A program made the translations under genes and the position numbers. Below the pieces are notes generated by a model. That model was not told the origin of the DNA. It ran no database searches and saw only the letters and a list, made by a program, of their open reading frames with translations. Below are positions 11,501 through 26,500 of a stretch of DNA of 64,000 bases, piece after piece. The DNA comes from Dactylorhiza incarnata (taxonomy: Eukaryota > Streptophyta > Magnoliopsida > Asparagales > Orchidaceae): contig JAWHQI010000229.1 in NCBI GenBank assembly GCA_033032865.1, positions 186,001 through 250,000 of the forward strand. The letters run 5' to 3'. Every line of letters starts with the position of its first letter. Position 1 is the first letter of the stretch.

Positions 11501-14500
11501 TCGTTATCTTAATGAACGCCCACACTGAGAAATCGTTCTGGGTCCGCCATTGAGTTAGGGTCCGTTTGTTTAGGCGTCGGGCCGCCGGTACGGGAGCAAC
11601 AGCTGCCGCAAGGCGGGAAAACAAACTCGCCTTGCGCGCCCGCGGCGGCGTTTGCTCCCGCCACCTTTCGCCAAAACGCCGGTCACGCACCGTCTCCAAC
11701 CCCGCCTTCCCACCTCCGTTACAACCCGGCTTCCTTTCGCTGCCTCGCGGGAGCGCCAAAGCCGCACCAAACAGACCCTACTCTTGCATTTGCATTGCGT
11801 GGCTATTGTTTCCATGCTTAAATATTTTGACTTCTAGACCATAATGGAAAACTCCAAGGCACCACTCTTAGTGCATAATTGATGTCTCCATTTTGTGTAA
11901 TGGTGATATTTTTTTATTTTTTGAAGTCACAAAGACACAAGCCTTGAAGAGAGGGGGGATAAGGAGAATAGAGAGTGTGTGCGGTTGACTATGGCTTCGT
12001 TTGGCACTGCTTATTTGCTCCGGTGAGTTTGGACAAAAACTCAATTATCAGAGAATGCATGTTTGGCATGACAAAGGTTATGTCTGCTACCAAGAAAATA
12101 AACTAGTTTTAAGCATAAAATGCATGAAATTTTTTAGGTGAGGTCGTCTGTTCACGAATGACGGTTCATGACCACCGCGTTTATGACCGTCGCCACCGCG
12201 CCAAACGAAGCCTATGTTGTTTAACGACCTTTTTGCTATCTGATGGAGCTTTCCGAAAAGATAAATGTAGTTTCCTAGGAATTATCGGTCGCTCGACACA
12301 TGCAAGCTCTTAACATTTGTAATTTGTGGGTTTGCAATATGACACTCTCTCCTTCTCTCTTATGTTTATCTATTTTTATGTGTGAGGATGAGCCTTATTT
12401 TTTTTCTTGACTAATGTATATGTTGCACGGGACGGGGACGAGATATGCGATTAGATACGATACGATACAAATATGAAAGACGTGATTTCAAAAAAAAAAT
12501 CTAGGATACGAGATATGTTTTTTGAAATTTTTTATTATTTAAATATAAGTATAAATTAATATGAAATACATGATATTCATGTTTTATTCTTTTTTTTTTC
12601 ATTATTATATCTCATATATTAAATAAAAAAATGTGCCACAAAAATGTATTGTATTCTAAATAAGAATCATGAATATTAATTTCAGTACTTATCATCCCAC
12701 ATTTTTTTCAGATGTCTTTTCCCATATGACCATCAGAAAACACAAATCTGAGCTTTTTTAGCATACGCAGGCAAATTCAAATTTTTGTAAATCTAAAATT
12801 AAAAGAAAATATTTACGAGAGTGAGAACAAGTTTTCTAGAGTTTCTTGACTCTAAATGTTTTTGGATACGATATGTACGACCATTGTAAGTATTTGTGCT
12901 TCATTTACTAATGCGAGTTCTACCCCCTTTTGCGCTAACCCTCACTTTACCGGATCCGGATCCTCTCCATTTCAGATGAAGTGGAGGGGATCCATTTCAC
13001 TATCTAATGGACAAGATAAAGCTGACAGTTTTTTAATGATTGAGATTTTTTTGAATAAAAAAAACTATAAAAGGATGGAAATGGCTGAACCCGTTGGATC
13101 AAAAAGCACTAAATCTGGACCATGAAATGGATCCCCTCCATTTTGTCAGAAATGGAGAGGATCCTGATTTCACTTTACCCTATGGATGTTTCCAATTAGT
13201 CACTTAAGTAATGAATGCATGTCTCGCTTAGTCTACAAGTTCTATAAGTACCCTCCCCCCCCCCCCCCCCCCCCCCTTCATTTCCGCATATTACAAGTAC
13301 TCCATACTTGCGTGTATTACCCATGTTGGTCGACTTCCCAAGCACGTGTTTTCACAGGATGCGGTGATTCGCTAATCATTCGGACGATCCGAGTCCATGG
13401 ATGTCTCTGAACGATCGTTCCGAGTCATTTTCATGTATTTATTTCTCTATTTCGAATATTTATTTCTCTATTTCAAATTTTATTTAACACCATATGAATT
13501 CAGACATTACGAGCCCTCCAATCTAATATCCTATCTTTATTATTAGTGTATATATATACACATACACGCTTGCTGACAATAGGGATCGTGGTTTTGGTTC
13601 CTTTTGAAACCATTAGTCTCCCAACTCTAGGGCTGATATCGTGTCGAGTTCGAGTGAGTATGGCTCGGCTCGAAATCGAAATTGATTTCAAGTCGAGCCG
13701 GTTCGACTTGAAATGGCTGGATTCCGAATCGAGCCAAATCAAAATTGAGTAGTTTTTTCTTTATTTCAATTTGGCTAGAAATTAAATTGGATAGCGTCTA
13801 AGTTTAGCAAATGAAACACTTAAAGACTTTTTTAGGCTTAAATTTTATTTTATTTTTATTTTTAATAATAATATATTAATATAAATACATAATATTTTAA
13901 TCAATTCGAGTCGATTCAAATCATATTTATGAGGGACTCGAAATCTATTCGAAATTGACTCGAAATTCAGTTGAATAAACTCAATTTAGTTTCTCGAGCT
14001 ACTTTTGAGTTTCGAATATGTTCAGCCCTGCCCCACTCTCCCTCCGACACCTAGACTCGACTCCAAGGCGACGTCGTCTTCTCCAGCCCTCTGATGCGAA
14101 CCTTCCCGCTATTCCCCCGCTAAACAGCAGTTGCGGCACCTTGCCGCTAATCCTTCGCCAACCAGTCGCCGAGGCACATCAACCCAAAACAGAGCACTGC
14201 AATTTAATATAGATAAACAATCCTAAGGGCAAGCCCTGAAGGAATTGGAAGGAGGTGCAGGGGAAGTTCCCGTTGCTGGACACCAGGGAATACAGAACAC
14301 CATACAGAAATTTAGCATACGGTTCACAACACAAACCGGGACATAAATACCAAAGCCCTAAACAAACAAAAAGACCATAATACCCCGCCCAAACAAACAT
14401 AATAACTAAAATACTGAAATTAACGTAACATTCCTTCCCCCATAAAAAATTCCTTGACCTCAAGGAACGAATTGAGGCCACCTTTGGCGTAGCGACCACA

Positions 14501-17500
14501 AATCTTCCCACGTTGCTTCTTCCGGTGTTCCATCCACCCACTGGACGAGCAGTTGCGTCACGACCCGACCATCTCGGTTGGTGATACGCCTATTTAGAAT
14601 AGCCAGCGGCTCCACCAGGATGCTTCCCTCTGCATTGATCGTGGATGGTAGAGGGTGCAGGATTCCTTCATGCGGCCCTTTGTACTTCTTCAGTTGAGAC
14701 ACGTGGAAGGTGTGGTGGATTTTTGCCTCGGGCGGTAGTTGCACCTTGTATGCCACTGCTCCCACCCGTCCTACCACCGGAAATGGACCAAAATACTTCG
14801 GATTAAGCTTGTGCGTGCGATGGCTTTTGAGGCTAATCTGCCGATAGGGTTGTAATCGCACCCATACCCAATCTCCGACCTCAAAAACCTGTTCTCTGCG
14901 CTTCCGATCAGCTAACACCTTCATGCGGTTTTGTGCTTGAGCGAGATTCCTCTTGAGCAACTGCATTACCCGATCCCGTGCAGTCAAGGAGCGATCCACC
15001 GCCTCCAATGTTGACGTACCCTCCACATACAAGGGAATAGCCACCGGTTCCTGCCCGTACACAACTTCGTACGGCGTCAATTTGATGGCGCTTTGATACG
15101 ACGTATTATACCACCACTCGGCAAGCGGTAACCAACTAACCCAGCTCCGAGGTTTCTCAAAACACATGCAACGGAGGTAACTTTCTAGACAACGGTTCAC
15201 GACCTCCGTTTGTCCATCAGATTGCGGGTGGTAGGCCGTGGACATCTTCAGTTGCACCTTAAAAACCCGAAAGAGCTCTTGCCAAAAATTACTAAGGAAC
15301 ACGGTGTCGCGGTCACTCACAATGGCGGAAGGTAGACCATGTAGCCGAACCACCGAATCCAAGAACGCTTGTGCCACCGTTTCCGCCGAGTATGGATGGT
15401 GTAATGCCACAAAATGAGTTTGTTTGCTCAATCGATCCACAATCACGAAAATCGTTGATTTGCCATTGCTTGTGGGTAACCCTTCAATGAAGTCTAACGA
15501 GGTTTCTTGCCAAATTCGTTCGGGTACGGGTAGGGGCTGCAACAAACCCATCGGTCGTTGATTGTCTGGCTTACACTGTTGGCACGTGGAGCATTGTTGT
15601 ATGTAATTGTATATGTCCTTCATATTTTTCCAATATAACACCCTCTTCATCCGCTTATAAGTGGTTGTGATTCCTGAGTGCCCCCCAAGGCGCTGTCGTG
15701 GTACAATTGAAGAAGCCGGTTCCTCAACCCCGAGTCATGACCCACCACAATTTTTCCCTTCCGCTGTAATACCCCTCTTTCCCATGAAAATTTTGGGTAT
15801 GCCCCCGCATTCTCGACCTTGGCCGCTATAATTTTTTGCAGTCGGGTATCCCCTTCCCAAGATACCTTGATGAGCTGTAAAATGTCAGTTTGTAATATGC
15901 TGATGGTGTTTAGAGCAACCTCCGGCTTCTCCGGACTCCTTGATAAAGCGTCGGCACAAATATTTTCTTTGCCTTGTTTATAATGCACTTTGAAATCGTA
16001 CCCCATCAATTTCGAAAGATAACGTTGTTGTGCCGGTGTTGCGAGCTTTTGTTCCAACATATATTTCAAGCTGTGGTGGTCCGTCCGTATCACAAATGAG
16101 CACCCAAGTAAGTAATGCCTCCATTTTTGCACAGCCAACACAATGGCTATCAACTCTTTTTCATACGTTGATAATCCGGCATTTTTTTCTCACAACGCCT
16201 TGTTGAAAAACGCAATGGGTCTTTCACGTTGTAGAAGCACCGCCCCCACTCCCCAATCCGAGGCGTCGGTCTCCACCACGAAGGGTTGCTGAAATCGGGA
16301 AGTTGCAATACCGGCGGGCTGGATACTGCCTTTTTTAATAATTGAAATGCTTCCTCTGCTTCATGTGTCCATGCAAAGGTGCGTTGCTTGAGCACTTCGG
16401 TGAGCGGTCGTGCCAATTTCCCGTAACCTTGTATGAACCGCCGGTAATACCCGGTTAAGCCCAAAAACCCGCGCACTTTCTTCAAGGATGTTGGTGTTGG
16501 CCAATCGAGCATAGCTTGACTTTTTGCTGGATCGGTGGCAACTCCTTGCCCCGAAATCACATGGCCTAAATAGTGCACTTGTGCGAGCCCAAAATCGCAT
16601 TTGCTCCTCTTAAGCACTAGTTGGTTGTTGCGTAAAACTTCAAAAGTAAAGGCAAGGTGCTCCAAGTGGGCTGTCCATGTTTAGCTGAAAACCAAAATGT
16701 CATCAAAAAATATGACTATAAACTTTCGGAGTTGACCTTGGAAGAGGCGGTTCATGAGGCTTTGGAACGTCGACGGTGCATTGGTGAGGCCGAACGGCAT
16801 CACCAAGAATTCGTAGTGGCCTTGGTGTGTGCGGAACGCCATCTTGTGGATATCTTCGTCCGCCATCCTCACTTGGTGATAACCCGCGCACAAGTCTAAC
16901 TTTGAGAAATAAACGGCGCCGTGCAGTTCATCAATCAACTCTTCGATGATGGGTATCGGAAATTTGTCTTTCACCGTGTTTTGGTTTAACTCCCGGTAAT
17001 CAACACATAACCGCCATGAGTCATCGCTCTTCTTTACCAACACCACGGGTGATGCGAAGGGGCTACCACTGTACCGGATTACTCCCGCTTCCATCATTTC
17101 GTTCACAAGGCGTTCGATTTCAGATTTTTGTATTGGTGGGTAGTGGTATGGTCTCAAGTTGACACATTTCCCGTCGTCTTTCAATGTGATATGATGTCGT
17201 GCTCCCTCCTTGGTGGTAAACCCTTCGGCTCCACAAAAAGGTCTGCGAATTCCTCTAACAAGGCCTGCAATGCCTGTCCTTCCTTCGGTCCAGGTGGTCC
17301 CCCTTGTAGCTGCCAAATATTGCGGTTTTGGCCCACTGTCTCTCCCTCCATGACTTGCTCCTCATGTAAGCTACACAATGCAATCATGTTCAGTTGTCCC
17401 CCATTTGATAGCAGCTTTTGAACTCTACTTTCCTTACTCCATGCTCCGTTGTCCAGTTTTGCCCCACGAAGAGCAATTTTTCTCCCTTGCTTTGAGAACT

Positions 17501-20500
17501 CCATCTTGAGATTACCAAAGTCCCAATTAACCGGACCCAAAGTGACCAACCATTGGATTCCTAAAACCACCTCGCACCCGCCCAATGGTAGAATTAACAT
17601 GTCCGACTTGAATATGACTCCTTGTATCCTCCACTCAAAGTCGATCACCTTGTATGAGCTTGAAATCATTTTTCCGTTTGCCACTGCCACCAAAAAGGCT
17701 TTATCGGGGCAAGGGTACACCGCAACCGATTTGCCGCTCCTTCATCCAAAAAATTGTGAGTGCTACCCGAGTCGATCAACACGTTAATTGGTTGCCCATT
17801 GTGTGATGCCGTCACCTTCATGGTTTGGTAATGTGTGATGCCCGTTAAGGCGTGCATGGACACTTGTGGTAGCTGCCCATCACCTTCCGTTTCATTGATC
17901 TCCTCAAAGTCCTCTGCCTCTTCCCCCTTGTCCGAGTCCTCCAGTGCTTCCACTACCACTTCCATAGCATAAGTTTGTTTCCGATTGGGACATTTGTGCT
18001 CCAGCGTGTATCGCTGGTCGCACCAAAAACATAACCCTCTTCTTCTCTTCTCATCTATCTCAGACGATGTAGCCCTTTTTCCGCCTCCGCTATTGGATTG
18101 TTGTTGTCCAAATGGTGGGTTAGCAACCCCTTTCCCAGCCGGCCTGTTGTGATACCCTGCCCGCTCCTCTCGGTGGTAGCTTTCCTCAACATGGGTTGCT
18201 GTCCTCTTATTCCGATACGCCATTTGCTGCTCCTGCAATCGAGCAAGGGAGAACACTTCCTGCAATTTTTTGGCTGAAACATGCGTACCCCATATTGAAT
18301 ATCTTCACGAAGACCGGCGAGACAAAAGCTAATAGCGTGCTCTTCCGAAATCAACACCCGGTGTAACAACAAATCAAACTCTTCTAAGTAGCTCTGCACC
18401 GATGTGCGCTGCCGCAGGTTTTTCAGCTCTCCCATGGGGTCATTGAAAAGGATCGACCCAAAGCGACCATGCAATGCTTGACTATATTCCTCCCAACTCG
18501 GCCACTGTCGAGTTAAGCGCGCCTTCATATACGCTTGGTGCCAATAAAGAGCCTTTCCTTCTAAGTGCACAGAAGCTACCTTTACCTTCACATTGTCCGG
18601 AGTTCCGTCCAACTCGAAAAACTGATCACACTTATAGATCCATTCCATCAAATCTTCTCCCCAGAACCGAGGGAACTCGAGTCGCGGAAATCGCGTAGCC
18701 ACATGGGAGGGTGAATGAGCATGTGACTGGCCATGATGGCTCTCCATCGATGAACCTCCCCTCCGGTCGGCTGACTGTTCTCCTTTCCAGCTAGCAAACA
18801 TCACACGCATCTCTTCCCGCATCGCCTGCATCGACCGAGCCAACTCCTCTCGAGTGTTTTTGATGGTCTCCATTTCGGCCAGCGTCTCCTTGGATCGAGT
18901 GGCGTCCGACACCGGCATCCCCGCACGCCAACCTGGCTCTGATACCATGATGCGAACCTTCCCGCTATTCCCCGCTAAACAGCAGTTGCGGCACCTTGCC
19001 GCTAATCCTTCGCCAACCAGTCGCCGAGGCACATCAACCCAAAACAGAGCACTGCAATTTAATATAGATAAACAATCCTAAGGGCAAGCCCTGAACGGAT
19101 TGGAAGGAGGTGCAGGGGAAGTTCCCGTTGCTGGTCACCAGGGAATACAGAACACCATACCGAAATTTAGCATACGCTTCACAACACAAACCGGGGCATA
19201 AATACCAAAGCCCTAAACAAACAAAAAGACCATAATACCCGCCCAAACAAACATAATAACTAAAATACTGAAATTAACGTAATACCGTCACTCCAATCGA
19301 CCACCTACTCACTGCCATCGTCAACTTACGCAGCCCTCGATCATCTTTCTCAGCCGCTCGATTGTTCTTCTTCGCCGCCGTTTCTCGCAATCCCAAATTC
19401 CGTAACCCTACCTCTTCCTGCAAACCGCAAGCGGTCTCTATTCCTCCGTTTCGACGCTGACCAGCCCGCTCCTTCCTCGACAGCCCCGACCAGCCCTCCT
19501 CCATCTCACACCGATTCCTGCCACACCTCCCCCACCCAAATATGACGTTGTTCCACTTCTTCCCTATCCCAACCAGACGTCGGCCAGCCGCCTCACTCCA
19601 TCGCAGTACCGATCAGCCCTTCTCCTCCTCTACCCGACGCCAGCCCACCTTTCCCAGACCTGAGTCCCCTTTTTCTGTCGCCAGACATTCCTGCAGTAGC
19701 CCAGTTGTCTACATCCGAACCCTTCCTTGATTATTATCCTACATCACCTACTTGTAGGAGGGGTCAGCATTCCACAGACTCCTACAATACTTCCTTCCAT
19801 TGCTACATGAGCATGTAAGTCATAGTTTGGTACTTTTGTTCTCTACTATTGCGTTGGAACTATATTTTATTGGATACAAACTTATATGCTTTTGTTTTCA
19901 TGAAATCAATTGATTTACTGGATTTATTCCGCGTGTGCTTAAATACATGCGCCTTAATCGTTTGAGGATTGTCAGTTGCTCTTTTCCAATTAAATTTACT
20001 ATGAACAATTGAGCACCTGTTAAGTTTTATGTTTATTAAATTACTCATTGCTAATTGAATTGGTTATTGCATTTGCTCACAATAGGGCTTGTTAGTGAGT
20101 GCACAACATTTTACTTTGAGTCGCATCTTAGGGCATCCTTTATTGTCAACCTACCCCTGCATCAAAATTCCAATGGTTCCTTAATGGCTCAATGTGCATC
20201 CCTTTTCAAGGACGCCTCCTCTTTGAAGAAACCTTGGAAGGTAAAAGGGAGCGCCTTATGCATCTTCGTCAGGAATATCTTGTCCCCCCACCCGAAATTG
20301 ATCCTTGAGACACAAACCATCTTCACAAGAGTAATGTGCCCCCCCCCGAACTGATCCTTGTTGCACCGAGTAGTAAGTGATGTAATAACTCTCAAAGAGA
20401 GCGACCATTGATGTTTTATACCGATCATTTCCCTTTGGGCCTCAGATTCCCCATATGGTGGGTGTTGAATGAGATCTTGAACTTCTATGGGATTTATCAC

Positions 20501-23500
20501 ACCGTTTTGTTCTAACTCTCTCGGCAGTGATCACGTTCATTGCTTATCCCTGCGAGTAGAACACATGATGAAACGTGCATGTATTTCATCACTTAATAAG
20601 AATAAGGGGCTTCTCGGATTGAAACACTATTTTTGACTTCCATAATGCAAGATAGGGGTTTGATGAGCAAGGTGGGCAGATGGAAGAGACACTTCTTTTT
20701 CGTTCGCGGCCATATGGATATGGGGATCCCTTCTTCCCCAGTAGATAAGATGTGAGTATTTCAGGCTCTTAGCATGATAGATTCGCAAAATCCCTTGATG
20801 GATTCATGTACCGGTGGTTACTTTGACTTAGCCTTGTATCTAAAGACGGTAGACGAGTTCTCCTAGCACCATTCGTGTGTTGGTATACTTCTCGTCTTTC
20901 TCTTTGCAGTTGCGGTTTTGGTGGTACTTTTAGTAGAATCGACAATTCTTTCTCCCATAATGGGTGCTTGCATGCGTCGGTCTTGCGAAGGACATATCTT
21001 GAATGATGTAAACTACCTCTGATATCACGTTGTTGAGCGACATCCGTCGTTGGGGGATATTGCTTGGATGGGCTTACCGAGGAGCCTCGTGATGACACTC
21101 TATTTCATCATTGGACAAATACCTTGGGCATCTGCCCCCAAGCTCTTGAACCAATATTGATATGCATGGGGGATTATTCTTCTTTAATGGTCTCCCCTGT
21201 TATTACAAGATGATCAACAACCAGATTATTTCCTTATGAAACCAATGTCCGAGATGAGCCCACACGTAAAAGCCATATATATATTAATTCAATGGCCAAT
21301 ATTCATTTCGTGAAGCAGAATCCAAAGCTCAGTCCATTTCGAGACTGTAACACGTGTATTCAATTTATTAATATACGTTGTCATGAATACAACGGCTATA
21401 TGTAACGGTTACACAATAAGAGCCTAAAAGTATCAATGAATATGTTGTAATAGTTATGAATGAGATTAATAAAATTTAGTTTTTTCTTCTACTGTTCCCC
21501 CCTCGTCTCTCTACCCTCCGACCAACTCTTCCCCTGGCCCTCTTCCGATTACTTAGGAAATATGATCGAGACTGTAACAATTTGGTGCCCTCGTCGACCT
21601 CAACCTTCCCACCATGGCCGACGCCACCCATTCAAAAGATGCTTCTCACCAAATTACGGATCTCAAGAACGCCATCGTGGAAGAGCGGCAAACACGTACT
21701 ACTCAATTGGACGATTTACACAAGATCATTGACATTGAAATGCAAACCAAGAAAAACCTATTGGTACAACAAATTATGGAAGCAAGGGACCAAGCGGCCG
21801 ACCAACTGGCCACCTTCCAACATCAAGTCATGCAGCAATTCAAAATTTTGCAACGTTAGAGACACCTGCAGCCTTCGCCAATGCTAGAACGCAAGATCCT
21901 AATCTCGCGCCATCTTCCACGGGACTTCTTGAACCAAGTCCCCCATCGTCGGCATCTCATGTTGTTTCTAATCAACCCGTTAATATTCGTCTACAATGCC
22001 CTCGTTTAGCTGAGGACGATCCACATGGTTTGTCATATGAACTTCATCTTTATTTTCAATACAATAATATTCGTTCTCAGGATTTCTTTGTACTCAGTGC
22101 TTTACATTAGATAAACATGTGTCCCGCTGGTATCTGACAACGCTGTTACAGAAGATGTACACTGTTACAGAAGGTGTGGCGAAGTGGCGACTGTATTTAT
22201 TAGGTCACCACTTCACAATTATACCGATCACCAAAGTTTGCATCATTTGCTCACACAAGATCTACACACACCCGAGCAGCAGACTTTCTTAGCAAAATTT
22301 CTAGGATATGATTACCTCATCAAATACAAATCAGGCAAATTAAATAGCAGACGATACCCCAGCCAACCTACACATGTGTTCAGTACCATCCTCTTCTCGA
22401 CGCCACATATTCCTTCTCCACCTCCTTACTTAATACCATAGAAACAAATCATATATCTAAACCAGAATGGACGAGGAAAGGAGATTATAAATTACAAGCA
22501 TAAAATTTACATCCCACAAAGCTCAGCAATAAAAATAAACTACTGCATGAGGCCCATGATAGTCACTTAGGGGGGCATTCTAGAATTAAGGTCACCCATT
22601 CCAGATTGCAATCCCAATTTCATTGGGATAATTACGCTAACAGGAATAACAACATTCATAAATCAATGTGATATCTTCCAGAAAATTAAACCTCCTAATC
22701 ATGCACCATATGAATTACTGTATCCACTCCCGACCCCCAAAAATATTGGCAGATTTGACAATGGATGTTATAACCAAATTACCAGTAGTAGACACATTTT
22801 CTAAGGCAGTGCATCTTGCTCCATTCAAAAAACCAATAACTAGGCCAATTATGAGGACACAATGGAAAAAATACACGGCAACCCTGGATCCATTATAATA
22901 GAGAGATACCCCATATTTATAAGCAACTTTTGGAAGGAATTATTCAAAATACAAGAAACACAACTCAAATATAGTTATGCATACCATCCGCAAACAGATG
23001 TACTCACCGAACGGGTAAACCGTTGTTTAGAACAGTATTTGAGAGCTTATTCCTTTCAAAATCCTTAAAAATGGTCTAACTTTCTAAGCTTAGTTGAATA
23101 TCATTACAATACTTCATTTAACACATCGACCGGTATGACCCCATTCGAGATAATGTTCAATCGACCCCCCCCCCCCCCCCCCCCCCCCCCCCACCCACCC
23201 CCCACAAAAAAAAAATTTGTTGTCTTATTGTGCATGAGCCACAATGAATGAAGTTTTTGAAATGACATTGACAGGGAGGGATACTTTAATTCATCAACTA
23301 CGGGACATCCTCACAACGGCAAGGCAAAGAATGAAGGCACGAGTCGATAAAAACGCAAGAATTTAAGTCTAGTTGTAGGAGATTGAGTGCTACTAAAACT
23401 ACACCCTTACCACCAGGTTTCACTAAAGAGAACCATCAGTAAGAAACTCAATTTGAAATATTACGGGCCTTATCAAATACTGAAGATCATCAGTCCAGCA

Positions 23501-26500
23501 ACATACAAATTGAACCTCCCAACAGATTCAAAAATCCATCCAGTGTTCCACATCCCCACTGCCCAAACCTTACAAAGGAGACCCTTACCGACAAGTAATA
23601 ACACTTCCAACACAGAGCTGGAATAACAACCCCCTTCACGCTCCTCGAGCCATCATCAGCTCACGCCGAATCCTGCGACAGGGAATGGAAGTACCATAGG
23701 GATTAATTTAGTGACAAGGGTTGTCACCAGCTGACAGTACGCGGAAGGATCTATCCACTCTCTACAACTACCTAGAATTATTTTCCAACGACAGTCATCG
23801 GCATCGGAATACTAAAAACAAATATTCTAGCCACCAGTGGAATCGACTGGAAACCAACATGGACACAAAAGAAAAAAAAAAACGCAAAAATCGTCTTCGT
23901 TCCCAATCTAACACAAACACCAAAGAAGAACCAGAAGAAGAGCGCGAGAAAATCAACGAAGCAAAAACTTCACAGCTAGAGTAAAATAAATAACTTACGA
24001 CCAGAAATGCTGAAGTCCACACCAGCGTCTGGCAAGAGTTAAAGCTTCAGAATTTGTAAATTTTTCTACATACGCTGCCATCTCCATCGCATACAACCAG
24101 TGATCCTTTAGCAGCACCGAGAAGCTCCTTTTCCGCTTTCCACCAACTTATGATTTCTACCTATCGAAGTCACAACGCAGAACATAAACGGCGATGAGAA
24201 CATCACTTTTAAAGCGGAGTCTATTACAAGATGATCAACAACCAGATTATTTCCTTATGAAACCAACGTCTAAGATAAGCCCACGCGTAAAAGCCGTGTA
24301 TATTGATCTAATGGCCAATATTCATTCCGAGAAGTAGAATTCAATGCTCAGTCCATTACGAGATTGTAACACGTGTATTCAATTTATTAACATATGTTGC
24401 CATGAATATAACAACTATATGTAATGGTTACACAATAAGAGCCTATAAGTATCAATGAATGTGCTGTAATAATTATGAATGAAATTAATAAAATTTAGTT
24501 TTTCTTCTTCTACTGTTCCCCCTTGTCTCTCTGCCCTCCGGCCAACTCTTCCCCTTTTCCTTCTGATTATTTAGGAAATACGATAAAGACTGTAACACCT
24601 GTTCTGCGCCAACTCTTCCCCTTGGCCTTCTTCCCAGGATTGATGATCCTTTTTCCTACCGCCATGTTGTATTCCTCCCAATTGATGTGGATGTAGGCCA
24701 TTTCAAAGATATCGTCGTAGGTACTCAAGGGATAGTGTTGAGCATCTGCAAGGTCTTCTTCTCGGTTGCTTCAGATCAAAAAGTGTGTTGGCCTTTTGTC
24801 TCCCCTTCCTAGCACTTACAAATTTTGTTAGCAACTTCCTATTTATTTTTTTGTAACTCCTTATCGACCCTGCAGAGAGGCGAGTAACTAGTTGCGCCCT
24901 CTGCTCCTCCATGGTTTAGTTGAACTGACAGTAGGGTCATCTATCGAGGAGAGTGTTGGAGCTAGGAAACTGGCTCACAAAGTTCGGACCAAAGAGATGA
25001 TCGGAGGTTACTACCCCCTGAATTAGCAGGCATATGCATGAAGCGAATAGGTGAGAGGTCGCGACTATTTTATTATCAAACAAGGTGGCCATGTTACATT
25101 GTGGAGGCCCCACCACATACCCATGAGTGTATAGGAAATTCCCCTCCCGAACCAAGTGTTATGCGAGTTCGGGAGAAGGCAGGCGAGGTCGTCAAATCTT
25201 CAAATGAGCAACTCTTCGCGGGGTGTGAACTGTCTTCCACTTGTTACAATGGGGCCCTATTTATTGGCAAAGATAGGGGGTACCTCCCCCACCCTCTGAC
25301 GAGGTCTCTGAGAGACCACGCAGCTGAACACCTAAGAATGCCGAGCTGAATACCTAAGGTTGCCAAGCTGAATACCTGAGGCTGCCAAGTTGAATACCTG
25401 AGGCTGCCAAGTTGAATACCTGAGGCTGTCGAGCTGAAGTCTGTCGAGCTGAAGACCGACGTGCTGAAGGCCGCCAAGCTGAACACCTGAGGTGTCTTCT
25501 TTATGCATTTTTGATCTCGACGAATTATGGGTACAACATAATCCCCGCTTTTTTTTAGCTCAATATGAGCTCAGAAAAATAATGTAGGACTCGTACTTCG
25601 GTGAGATGGGCACGAGATGATATGCCACGCAAGGTCCCTACAAAGATGAGGAACACGATCAAAGGTATGCAAGTAACTCTCAGGCCATTCGCTTACCGAG
25701 CAAGCTCAACTGGAAGAGGTGGATGAGAATCGACACGCTCCATGAAATAGTTCATCCAGAGATGATTTTGTTGAGAAGAGATGTGAGAAAGGGACTCGAG
25801 GGGTTCATCGTCCAACATGCAAGGGGGGAGCTGATCTCGACCGACAATGCAGAGGCTTGGAGTTAGGAAGACGCACTATGTACCCGAGGCGTCGTCCTAT
25901 CACCTGTTTGAATGCGCTTACAAGAGGGAGATTCACTCAAGGGTTTTGTCGGTCAGCATGCAAGGGGGGAGATGGTCTCAGCCGACAATGCAGAGGCTTG
26001 GACTTAAAAGGTCACACTGAGATACCCAAGATGTTGTCTCATCACCTTTTTGAACTCACTTGGTGGGTGAGAAAGGCACTTGTGGGTTTGCCGACCAACA
26101 TGCAAAGGGGAGCTGATCTCAGACGACAATACAAAGGTTTGGATTTAGGAGGAAGAGCTATGTGCCTGAGGCGTCGTCTCATCACCCGATCATGGGTATT
26201 TTGGGTGTTAGACAGATCCATATGTTTCTAGAATACCCACGAAGGAGAATCGAAGGTCCTCGTACTGAGAAGTTTTCACCCTGCCACTCAAGGTCGAGGA
26301 GATTAGTTCCACCAGTTTTAGAGGGCATATAATATTCAAAAATAATTCCACTAGATAGATTCAGCTTAGAGACGTATTGAGTTGATAACTCCTGAAGATG
26401 CCTAAGCCACAGGGGCTAGGTGACTTGCAGTTGATAGAGGTTCTGTGTCTTATAAAATAATGTAGAGTATGACTCCAAACCCCATCCCAGTAACCCAGCA

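Larger units (their letters stand above)
14092..19284 (-). mobile_element. Full-length Ty3/Gypsy chromovirus, Reina-like, 5193 bp
   Basis: The element has two LTRs of 337-339 bp (TG...CA on its coding strand), a methionine-tRNA primer site directly after the 5' LTR, gag, protease, RT, RNase H, integrase and a C-terminal chromodomain-like region, and a purine tract before the 3' LTR. The flanks CCCTC (14087-14091) and CCGTC (19285-19289) differ at one base. By eye the LTRs differ at about seven substitutions and two indels, so the insertion is moderately recent. Short LTRs with a chromodomain are typical of the Reina clade. Several frameshifts and stops make it inactive. It sits in the first giant intron, opposite to the host gene. 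Confidence 0.92.
21198..24597 (+). mobile_element. Second Gypsy chromovirus, internally deleted, 3.4 kb
   Basis: Two related LTRs (21198-21579 and about 24220-24597) flank an internal region that encodes, in order, a gag start, RNase H, integrase and a chromodomain end. Most of gag, the protease and the RT core are missing. The LTRs differ at many positions (roughly one in ten by eye), so it is clearly older than the 14092-19284 element. The sequence after the 5' LTR (TTTGGTGCCCTCGTCG) is not the methionine-type primer site. I could not identify a clear target duplication. Confidence 0.8.
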
